Positions 34,006 to 41,307 of a DNA stretch of 64,000 nucleotides are shown in pieces. Every line of letters starts with the position of its first letter. Position 1 is the first letter of the stretch. The stretch is from contig JBLXDM010000005.1 in NCBI GenBank assembly GCA_048264125.1, positions 248,001-312,000 on the forward strand, given 5' to 3'. The DNA comes from M1-B18 sp048264125. GTDB lineage: Bacteria; Bacillota; Clostridia; Peptostreptococcales; Natronincolaceae. The notes beneath the pieces were generated by a model. The model was given only the letters and a program-made list of their open reading frames with translations. It did no database searches and was not told the origin of the DNA. A program made the translations under genes and the position numbers.

Positions 34006-35262
34006 TTATCTATACTTTATAAGTTTATCAAGCCGTGGAGCAACTCTACCATTGAAATAATCACAATCCCTGTAATATATCATATCGTTATACCAAAGCT
34101 TAAAATACTCTTTTTCCTTTACAAATTTCATTGCTAGATTGAGTGGATTATTGAAAGCTTCAGTGATAGGGCCAGTTAACTCGGATGGGTCCCTAAAACA
34201 CTCCCAATCACAGCTTCTACAATTAACTGATTCATCTACCTTGTTTATTTCCCACAGCTTGCCTAGACTTTCATTTCCCCTATAACCACATGGATATACT
34301 TCTGCATCTTTATTGCTTACAAAGAAAAAATCCTTCCCTCCTCTACATGGATAGCTATAGTTACCTTCTTCGATATCCTTGATTAGAGAGTAAAGTGAGC
34401 TAGTAGGAGTGAAAATTCTTAAGCTAGATCGATGGTTTGGTATTTGATCCATTAAAGCCTTATAAATATTTATTTTCTCTGATTCATCAAAACTCACCAC
34501 ATTGTTTAAGGAATCGGCGCCATATACTGCGCTGAGGTTTTTATCGTTGTCCTTTGAAACACTCATTGGATAGCAGGCATTTGCTATTGTAAAGCCTAAA
34601 TTCTTAGCAAATCTAAAAAAACTATCAAATCCCTTATTAAAATAGTCGTAGAATGCTTCGCTATCACCTATTTTTTTATCCTTCATTTCCTCCCATAATC
34701 CGTTTATGTTTCGATTTATGCCAAGATTAATCGATGGATAAATATCATATTGGTGAAAAATAGGCAATGCCTTTTCTATTCCCTTAATTACTCCTGGCAA
34801 CCCTCTCATTTTTTCATGCACCTCAGGTACTGCTGAATCTATACTAATCCAAAGGTTTCGGATTTTTGTTTTTTGCAGCCTCTCCGCAAATGAGTGTATC
34901 CTAGAATAAAACTTATCCTCATGAGAGTTCATAAATATATACCCATTTGTTCCTGTTCTTATATATTCAATCCCTGCCATTTCTGCATAAATACTTAGCT
35001 CCATTATTTCATCTGTATATAAAAGGGGTTCTCCACCAGTGAAGGAAATAGCCTTAAACCCTTTTATTCCTGCAGTTTCAATTGTTCTTTTTATATCATC
35101 AAAATTAGCTGTATGCCTTGGATATGGCAATGTTTTGTTCATGCTGCATTGAGGACACTCTGCATTACATCTATCTGTATATTGAATAACTAGCTGACCC
35201 GGTATTCTATTTCTTATTAAAGAAATAAGATCCTTCGGTTTGAATAATAAATTTGATTTCAT
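34006..35262 (-). CDS. Radical SAM protein with SPASM-like C-terminal cysteines
   Basis: 418 residues. The radical SAM cluster motif is in YTDRCNAECPQCSMNK, Cys32-x3-Cys36-x2-Cys39, followed by SFTGGEPLLY (SAM-binding GGE) and LWISIDSAVPEVHEKMRG. The C-terminal third has CRGGKDFFFVSNKDAEVYPC, then CRSCDWECF, an arrangement like SPASM/Twitch domains that carry extra iron-sulfur clusters. Such proteins modify peptides or make cofactors. No small precursor-peptide gene was found next to it, so the target is unknown. GAGGAAC precedes the ATG. Confidence 0.82.
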   Translation of the reverse strand: MKSNLLFKPKDLISLIRNRIPGQLVIQYTDRCNAECPQCSMNKTLPYPRHTANFDDIKRTIETAGIKGFKAISFTGGEPLLYTDEIMELSIYAEMAGIEYIRTGTNGYIFMNSHEDKFYSRIHSFAERLQKTKIRNLWISIDSAVPEVHEKMRGLPGVIKGIEKALPIFHQYDIYPSINLGINRNINGLWEEMKDKKIGDSEAFYDYFNKGFDSFFRFAKNLGFTIANACYPMSVSKDNDKNLSAVYGADSLNNVVSFDESEKINIYKALMDQIPNHRSSLRIFTPTSSLYSLIKDIEEGNYSYPCRGGKDFFFVSNKDAEVYPCGYRGNESLGKLWEINKVDESVNCRSCDWECFRDPSELTGPITEAFNNPLNLAMKFVKEKEYFKLWYNDMIYYRDCDYFNGRVAPRLDKLIKYR

Positions 35263-35381
35263 GTTAAAAGTTCCTCCGTATTATTCAACTAATTTTGACT
35301 GATAAATTATTTTAAGTGTATATATCCATTAATATAACTCGCTTTGTTTACATATAAGCTCTTATTCATTCATACTTTTTC

Positions 35382-36362
35382 CTATGTATCACTCTTGTTT
35401 TTAGCTTGAGTATCATTAGAGCAATAGCAACTACCCATAGTAGTTTTACACTTATTTTTTGCTAAGACCACTTCACTCATAATACTTTCTACACTATCAA
35501 AGCTCTGATCCTTGTTTGTGATCACTGCTACTGACAACGATACAATAGGAAATCTTTGTTTTACTCCCTTTCGATTATTGGTATAGATATAACCCCTTTC
35601 TAGATCTTCTGGATCATAAAAAGAGGTGATCTTAGAATCAAATTCATTAATTATTGCATTGCATATAATCATATATTCATGGTCACTTAAAATAGCTATA
35701 AAATCATCTCCACCAATATGTCCCACAAAGGCGCCTTGTTTGCCGTATTCTTGTAATTTTGAAGTAATTATACTCGCCGTTTCGCGTATTACCTCGTCTC
35801 CCTCTTTAAAACCATATACATCATTGAATGCCTTAAAGTTATCTAAATCAAAGTATAATATTGTATACTGACTATATTTTAGTAGGTCTTTCATTTTCTC
35901 CCTTATAACAATGTTACCTGGCAGTCCTGTCAACGGACTTTCTAACCTTGCTATCGATATCTGTATTTCAGATATCTTTAATAATAAAGTTTTAATACTT
36001 ACCACACCGAAATATTTACCATTGATAGTAACAACAATAAAGTCATACAAATTCTCTTGTTGTCTACTCATTGCTAAATTACTAACCTGTAAAATAGGTG
36101 TATAATAATCTACCTCTAAGTGATTTTCATCCATCAGTAAGTTGATTGAGCGTTTCATGTACAGATCATACCCATAACGACTTCCCAGCCTTTGATAAAA
36201 CTGTGTACGTGTAATTATGCCTACAGGTCTAAGATCATCATCTACTACTACAATACCTTCTAGCGTATTCTGAGTTTGAAAAACCTCATTTGCATCTTTC
36301 CCACTATTATCTGGCTTAAGCACATATACCCGCTTAGAAATTTGTCCGATATAATCTTCCAA
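35382..36362 (-). CDS. CBS-domain diguanylate cyclase
   Basis: A TTG at 36362 has AGAGGTG 6 nt upstream and is preferred; ATG 36395 is in frame but lacks a binding site. From 36362 it is about 326 residues. Residues ~5-130 hold a pair of CBS modules (VVVDDDLRPVGIITRTQFYQ, YFGVVSIKTLLLKI), then a GGDEF domain with LTGLPGN, YFDLDNFKAFNDVYGFKEGD and the signature GHIGGDDFIAI. The signature reads GGDDF where GGDEF is usual; Asp may still support catalysis. CBS modules often bind adenosyl ligands, so enzyme output may be gated by nucleotide state. Confidence 0.85.
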   Translation of the reverse strand: MEDYIGQISKRVYVLKPDNSGKDANEVFQTQNTLEGIVVVDDDLRPVGIITRTQFYQRLGSRYGYDLYMKRSINLLMDENHLEVDYYTPILQVSNLAMSRQQENLYDFIVVTINGKYFGVVSIKTLLLKISEIQISIARLESPLTGLPGNIVIREKMKDLLKYSQYTILYFDLDNFKAFNDVYGFKEGDEVIRETASIITSKLQEYGKQGAFVGHIGGDDFIAILSDHEYMIICNAIINEFDSKITSFYDPEDLERGYIYTNNRKGVKQRFPIVSLSVAVITNKDQSFDSVESIMSEVVLAKNKCKTTMGSCYCSNDTQAKNKSDT

Positions 36363-36475
36363 TAAAATCACCTCTTCTTGAGAAGATACTATCATTATCT
36401 ATTATTTAATCGTGAGAAATGTTAAATTAGAATTAATTTCTATTATTTTTGCGGTTAAATATTTGAATAATAAAA

Positions 36476-36511
36476 GGGTATTATTTCTAAGCTTACTAAG
36501 AAATAATACCC
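36476..36511. repeat. Palindromic intergenic repeat, GGGTATTATT family
   Basis: GGGTATTATTTCT and AGAAATAATACCC form a perfect 13-bp stem with a 10-nt loop. The bases just after it (CAAACAGACCAATCC, to 36525) recur with one change at 46690-46704, so the repeat unit is longer than the hairpin. Confidence 0.75.
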
Positions 36512-36568
36512 AAACAGACCAATCCTTTTGTAATAAATTGGAACATTATTTTTTAAAAGGTTTTTTCT

Positions 36569-36607
36569 TGCACCTAAGCCAACATGAGTTCCCAATGCTA
36601 CGCCCAG
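36569..36607 (-). pseudogene. Scrap of a degV-like gene
   Basis: On the minus strand the frame reads LGVALGTHVGLGA then loses similarity. The DegV protein encoded at 45486-46403 has VSVGTHVGLGAIS at its conserved C-terminal glycine motif, and 25 bases are identical between the two places (36568-36592 and 45566-45590). The scrap lies directly next to the stop codon of the CD3324-type gene. It is probably a remnant of a paralogue or of a recombination event. Confidence 0.6.
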
Positions 36608-36865
36608 CTACTTGTATACAATCTTCCTTACAGTTTCCGGAGAAAGGGCGTATTCCTCCGCTAGGGCCTCAATACTTTCTTTATTAAAGAATCGATATCT
36701 GATTTCTTCATTGCGCTCCTTGTAAAACATCCTTGCCCCGGTGTCCTGCCCCCATTTCTTTCGTTCTATGTTGTTGGGAATATAAAGGGTTTCCCCTGCA
36801 GCATATTTCTGTATTTCCTTTAGCAGCTCATCCGGTAGAATATCTGATGCATTTCGATATTTCAT
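36608..36865 (-). CDS. CD3324-family small DNA-binding protein
   Basis: About 85 residues from ATG 36865 (GGGGTG 6 nt upstream; the GTG at 36874 overlaps that site). The sequence starts MKYRNASDILPDELLKEIQK, then YAAGETLYIPN, RKKWGQDTGARMFYKERN and ends with a helix-turn-helix-like SIEALAEEYALSPETVRKIVY. This matches a family of short clostridial regulators similar to the Mor transcription activator. It starts 13 nt after the stop of the 346-residue gene, so the two form an operon. Confidence 0.8.
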   Translation of the reverse strand: MKYRNASDILPDELLKEIQKYAAGETLYIPNNIERKKWGQDTGARMFYKERNEEIRYRFFNKESIEALAEEYALSPETVRKIVYK

Positions 36866-36878
36866 TAAATGCACCCCA

Positions 36879-37919
36879 CTATCTATTTTTCGCTAAAAAC
36901 TGCTCCAGCGTGTCATATCTATTGATAGCAACATCATGGCCCTCTATTTCAGACAGGATGTAGTTTTCCAACTCCTCTGCCCTTTGCTTAAAGCCATTTA
37001 AATCCCTGATATCGAAGCCCCCCAGCAAATCCATTTCCATTAGGCCAAACTCCTCCCTCATGATGTTCAGCTCGTGCTGCAAGCTAAGGGCATCAGGGAA
37101 GACTCTCTGATAATCACCAGCATTACAATGATAATAAATTCTGCGCCAGGTCAATGACATTTCTTCATACCATGCTGCCAGTTCTTTATAATTAGGCTGC
37201 TTTAACGCTTCAGCCTTCACTGGCCTTCGCTTGGCAATAAATCCCCGTACTGCACTTATGATATTAAAGCAGAGGGTCTTTAATTCTTCGCTGTCGGTGG
37301 CTTTAACAATCTCCTCATATAAGTCAATAAAATGCTCCGGTATTTCCTTCATCTGTGCCAGCTCAACCGTCTCTAGGTCAAGCCGCTGCTTAAAATATGT
37401 GCCATTAATGTAGGCAACTGCAATGGCTAGGTAGCCAGCAATAAAGCCAGCTCCCATCTTTACCTTATAGGGTGATACCTCAAATATCATTGTACGGTAT
37501 ATTTCCATGGCGGTATCTAGTTTCAGCAGTGCTTTCTTAAACATGAAATCCTTATCCTTAAGATTTGTCATTAGTCTTTCCCTAAGCTCAATAAAATGCC
37601 TTTTATCAGCCTCGCTGCGACAATACAGAATTTTGGCATCGGCTAAACCAAAGGCGAAATCATCATTGAGTTCCGCCATATTTTCTATACGCTGCCATGA
37701 TCGGGGATACAGATCATGGCCTACACCATCGATGATAAAGGTCTGTGCCAGTTTATTCCCATTGTCATTGGCTGGGACAAAATAATCAAAGCATTCTCCA
37801 TGGCAGTCATTTTCTAAGGAATGCCCTGAAATCCCTATCAGTAGTGCCACATCATCCTGATATTTCTCTTTTATTTGAGTAATAGCCCAATCCATCAATT
37901 CCCTTTGCATTGGCTTCAT
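36879..37919 (-). CDS. Hypothetical 346-residue protein, possibly nucleotidyltransferase-like
   Basis: ATG 37919 is chosen because GAGGTG lies 6 nt upstream. The N-terminal ~120 residues (LLIGISGHSLENDCHGECFD, FIIDGVGHDLYPRSWQRIEN) could be a divergent nucleotidyltransferase-type fold with GIS-GHS in place of GS, followed by a long helical region like the C-terminal part of such enzymes (ALKQPNYKELAAWYEEM). No catalytic Asp pair is obvious. Its operon partner is the CD3324-type regulator. I do not recognise the exact family; the fold suggestion is weak. Confidence 0.6.
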   Translation of the reverse strand: MKPMQRELMDWAITQIKEKYQDDVALLIGISGHSLENDCHGECFDYFVPANDNGNKLAQTFIIDGVGHDLYPRSWQRIENMAELNDDFAFGLADAKILYCRSEADKRHFIELRERLMTNLKDKDFMFKKALLKLDTAMEIYRTMIFEVSPYKVKMGAGFIAGYLAIAVAYINGTYFKQRLDLETVELAQMKEIPEHFIDLYEEIVKATDSEELKTLCFNIISAVRGFIAKRRPVKAEALKQPNYKELAAWYEEMSLTWRRIYYHCNAGDYQRVFPDALSLQHELNIMREEFGLMEMDLLGGFDIRDLNGFKQRAEELENYILSEIEGHDVAINRYDTLEQFLAKNR

Positions 37920-38258
37920 TATATGCACCTCTTTCAAATTCATGTTAAGGAAGGCCCTTCGCTTACAAGTTAAGTATATGGGAATATAAGGTATAAAAAC
38001 AATACCGAGATTAGTTTTAAAAATTTTAGCCTGTTTTTAATGCCATTTATCCTCTTAATCAGACAAAGAGCATTGCCTCAAGGAAGGTTGGCCCCTGCAA
38101 TGCTCTTTTTTCTAGACCTTAACGGGTTGATTCAAAGAAGTGTAGTATACAGTTGCCAAGTGTTAATATTATTTCCTGAAGTAGACTACATCAAATCATC
38201 TCGTAACTTGTCTTGGGTTGCTTTGACAAAAATGCGAAAACAACCTATACAATATTGG
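37920..38258. other. Non-coding gap with terminator
   Basis: About 340 bases. The left part should contain the promoter of the leftward 346-residue gene. A strong hairpin at 38065-38113 is listed separately. The remainder (38114-38258) has short scattered frames only and nothing I can name. Confidence 0.5.
38065..38113. terminator. Intrinsic terminator downstream of the CSD-STAND gene
   Basis: AAAGAGCATTGC pairs with GCAATGCTCTTT around a 20-nt loop. On the plus strand it is followed by a T-run, on the minus strand by GTCTG. It lies about 145 nt beyond the leftward stop at 38259. Confidence 0.7.
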
Positions 38259-40463
38259 CTACATATTAGATTCAATTATTTTTTCTAGCCATGTCATAGC
38301 ACCTCTAAAGCTATCCATTTCTTCATTGGTAACAGCTTTCGCATGACAATCAGAACGCAGTGCATTAATCACAGTCATATAAGATGTAAACAGCTTTTTG
38401 TTGCAAGGAAATAGGTTTTGAAAATCCGTCCAATTCCGCTCAATAACAAGAGCCATTAAGCTAAAATAAACCTCGCATTTTTTGGGGTTAAAAAGATCAT
38501 TATAAGTTAACGACTGATATTTATTCTTAAGACGTGGTTCCATTGCATCTAGAACTATTTGTTTTCCTCTACTCTCTCCTTTTGAGGCTCTCAAATTCAA
38601 TTTTACTATTTTCCTCAGCTCAGGTTCTATAGCATTTCTGCGTTCTGAAATCTCACTCCACTTCTCTTCATTGGTTACGAGTAATTTAGAATACTTGTTT
38701 TTATTACATAAATACTGCTTAAGCAAATCTATTCTGAAACTATACATATTTTCAACATTTTCAACTATTCCATACCCTACTAAATGAATTGCTAAATGAC
38801 TATTTTCTCTTATCTTACTATTGAAAGAGCTGTCTTCCAATGCTAGCATTTTAAGTAATTGGTATTCCTCCGGATAATTAACCAATAGTACATTAAGAAT
38901 AAGTTCACAATATTTATCCGACTGTTGGTCGAATATTGGTTTTACTTGGTCATAAATTGTTTTAGTAACCTTAACAGGTTTTTTTATTTTATTTTCTAAA
39001 ACAAATTTATTAATTTGACTACAAAAATGTCTGATAAGGTATGGATGTCCCCCCATTGATTGAGTTAATATAGCACAAACATAATCATCAAAGAATAAAC
39101 CCATATATCCACCAAGAACATTGACCATCTCTTTAGTTTGCCCCACTGTAAATGGTAAAATATAGCTATCTGTATTTAATTGATTATATAAAGGATTATC
39201 ATAACTATTTATTAATGGTGTTTCAGCACACATCGGATTTGTTCCTGCAATTATATAATGTAACATATTGGGATTACTCTGAAAACAAGAACGAATAATC
39301 TGCCATAGTTTTATAAAATCATTGTCATTTTTCCAGTGTTCTGATAAAGAAACATTAAATGTTATATGTTCAATCTCATCGAATAATAATAGCAATGGAG
39401 CAGAAAACAGCTTATTAAATGCATTAATATGTCTTGAGAATGAAATTGGAGCCTTCGCTTCCGAATAATCAGCCTCATTAATTTCCAATTCTACGTTATA
39501 TTTATCAATAACTTTTCTAGTTATCTCTAAAAGCACTTCATTCCAACGAAGAAAGTGTATTTGCTGGCAATCTACTAATATCCATGGATTATTGTTTTTG
39601 TCAAGAGATCTACTAATTGAATTTAATATTGATGTTTTCCCAGTACGTCTTAGACCAAAAACACCAGAGTTTTCATTAGAGGCATTCCTATTAAGTAATG
39701 ATTGCACCTGATCCCTTCTGCCAAAAAAATACAAATCCTTTGTAAGTGGTGCTTCAAATGAAAACAAATCTCTTTCATAAAAGTGCTTTATAAATCGACT
39801 GTTAATAATAGATTGTTCCTTTATGGATAATAATTCAGCGTAAGAAAAGGGTATAATTATTTGCATTTCAGTATCATTTTTGAGTACTGTTGAAAGTTTT
39901 CTTTCAATGTCTATGTCTTGACTTATAATAATACTACATACTCTATCTAAGCGTAGACTTTGATACTTTGATGTAATTGTATCTATGGCATCTAATGTTC
40001 TGGGTTCAAAGCTAGAAAACGGACTAAAAATTACAATAATTTCTTTATATACATTAAATTGTTCTTGAAATATACTAGTTGGCTTTATCAAAAAATATCT
40101 GTATGTGCTATTGATTCCTAAGTTTATTACTCCACCACCATTTGTTATATAGAAAAATTTAGATAAATTATTGAGAATTCTATTTTCCTGTTCTGAAAAA
40201 TGGTTACGGGTAATATTTTTAGCAAAACCAGGATATACTGCATTGGTGCTCTCTTTATATTCTGACTCAGGTATAACTATGTTAGCATTATAACCCTTAT
40301 CTGAACTTATATAATCTATATATACTATATCCTCTACATTTAGTTTATTAAATACATTATGACCAATATCATTAATATGAAAAAAGACATCATTTCCATC
40401 TTCTGATAAAACAAACCCAAAACCCCTGTCACTACTAATATTTTTTACCATACCCTTTATCAT
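38259..40463 (-). CDS. Cold-shock/STAND-type ATPase/HEPN-like protein, candidate defence effector
   Basis: 734 residues, four parts. Residues 1-65 are a cold-shock (OB-fold) domain with RNP-1-like GFGFVL (15-20) and RNP-2-like DVFFHI (25-30), so it should bind RNA or single-stranded DNA. Residues ~90-245 are an alpha/beta region I cannot name. Residues ~246-520 are a STAND-like ATPase: Walker A GLRRTGKTS (270-278), Walker B LLLLFDEIEH (357-366), sensor-like IAGTNP (405-410) and GGHPYLIRHFC (471-481). Residues ~605-734 are helical, with INALRSDCHAKAVT (700-711) and FRGAMTWLEKII, which resembles Swt1-type HEPN ends. The gene stands alone. Domain calls by eye; the antiviral role is an inference. 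Confidence 0.75.
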   Translation of the reverse strand: MIKGMVKNISSDRGFGFVLSEDGNDVFFHINDIGHNVFNKLNVEDIVYIDYISSDKGYNANIVIPESEYKESTNAVYPGFAKNITRNHFSEQENRILNNLSKFFYITNGGGVINLGINSTYRYFLIKPTSIFQEQFNVYKEIIVIFSPFSSFEPRTLDAIDTITSKYQSLRLDRVCSIIISQDIDIERKLSTVLKNDTEMQIIIPFSYAELLSIKEQSIINSRFIKHFYERDLFSFEAPLTKDLYFFGRRDQVQSLLNRNASNENSGVFGLRRTGKTSILNSISRSLDKNNNPWILVDCQQIHFLRWNEVLLEITRKVIDKYNVELEINEADYSEAKAPISFSRHINAFNKLFSAPLLLLFDEIEHITFNVSLSEHWKNDNDFIKLWQIIRSCFQSNPNMLHYIIAGTNPMCAETPLINSYDNPLYNQLNTDSYILPFTVGQTKEMVNVLGGYMGLFFDDYVCAILTQSMGGHPYLIRHFCSQINKFVLENKIKKPVKVTKTIYDQVKPIFDQQSDKYCELILNVLLVNYPEEYQLLKMLALEDSSFNSKIRENSHLAIHLVGYGIVENVENMYSFRIDLLKQYLCNKNKYSKLLVTNEEKWSEISERRNAIEPELRKIVKLNLRASKGESRGKQIVLDAMEPRLKNKYQSLTYNDLFNPKKCEVYFSLMALVIERNWTDFQNLFPCNKKLFTSYMTVINALRSDCHAKAVTNEEMDSFRGAMTWLEKIIESNM

Positions 40464-40670
40464 TATTTTTCTCCTCTCACTTATAAATTAAACAGCATGA
40501 CTGTTACGATTAATAATTCCCTATATTACCTGCGCTTGCAGATTTTTCTTTGTTATTCTACAAAACCTTTGCATATTCCTTCCAAAATTTCTTATATTTT
40601 TACAATAAGGTGACGAAACTAATTTCTTGTAAGTCCTCAAAAGTTTTGCTTGTTTAATAACAGCATGACA
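40464..40670. other. Non-coding gap upstream of the CSD-STAND gene
   Basis: No gene visible in the ~207 bases (302 with the terminator beyond). It contains the promoter side of the leftward CSD-STAND gene. AGGAG lies just upstream of that gene's ATG, but no clear -10/-35 pair could be identified. Confidence 0.4.
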
Positions 40671-40713
40671 AAAAGTTCTATCTAAGATGAATATCTCAAA
40701 GATAGAACTTTTT
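40671..40713. terminator. Terminator of the nrdD-nrdG operon
   Basis: AAAAGTTCTATCT pairs with AGATAGAACTTTTT around a 16-nt loop, about 50 nt downstream of the leftward nrdG stop at 40766. T-runs are present on both sides. Confidence 0.85.
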
Positions 40714-40765
40714 AGGATGTCTAGCTATAATTAAAACTACAGCTAGACAGAAAATCATTTGATCC

Positions 40766-41278
40766 CTAATCCCAATCAATCAACACTATATTTTTATTTA
40801 GCTGGGTTTTTTGCACATCAATAATACGTTGATTTTCAGAGCCTCTAAATCTTAGGTTAAGATTTTTCTTTTCAATCTCAAAGGGTCCATCAATTAATAT
40901 ATCCGTATGATGAAGCAGCGCCATCCAGCCCTCCATTTTATCAGATTTCTCTACTATATGCTCATAGGTATAGCCTGTATAGGTTATGATATTATGCCCT
41001 AGCTTTTTTAGCGCCATGGCCAGCCTCGAAAGGGCCTCTGCTTGCTCAAAGGGCTCTCCACCGCTTAATGTTACCCCATCTAAAAGCGGGTTCACTCCTA
41101 CCCTTTGGATGATACCTTCAATACTGATTAATTCACCAGCATGGAACGAATGTGTATGCCTATTATGACAGCCCACACAGTTATGCCTACAACCCTGTGT
41201 AAAAATTACGAATCGAATTCCCGGTCCATCAACAACAGATTCTTCTACTATTCCTGCAACTCTTATCATATGACTCAT
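40766..41278 (-). CDS. nrdG: Anaerobic ribonucleotide reductase-activating protein NrdG
   Basis: Radical SAM activase that generates the glycyl radical in NrdD. 170 residues. Cluster motif in TQGCRHNCVGCHNRHTH (Cys-x3-Cys-x2-Cys), SAM-binding GVTLSGGEPFEQ, and TDILIDGPFEIEKKNLNLRF at the end. AGGGTGA lies 6 nt before the ATG. It follows nrdD by 29 nt and shares its NrdR-controlled promoter. Confidence 0.95.
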   Translation of the reverse strand: MSHMIRVAGIVEESVVDGPGIRFVIFTQGCRHNCVGCHNRHTHSFHAGELISIEGIIQRVGVNPLLDGVTLSGGEPFEQAEALSRLAMALKKLGHNIITYTGYTYEHIVEKSDKMEGWMALLHHTDILIDGPFEIEKKNLNLRFRGSENQRIIDVQKTQLNKNIVLIDWD

Positions 41279-41307
41279 TTATATTCACCCTATATTCAAA
41301 ATGTCCT

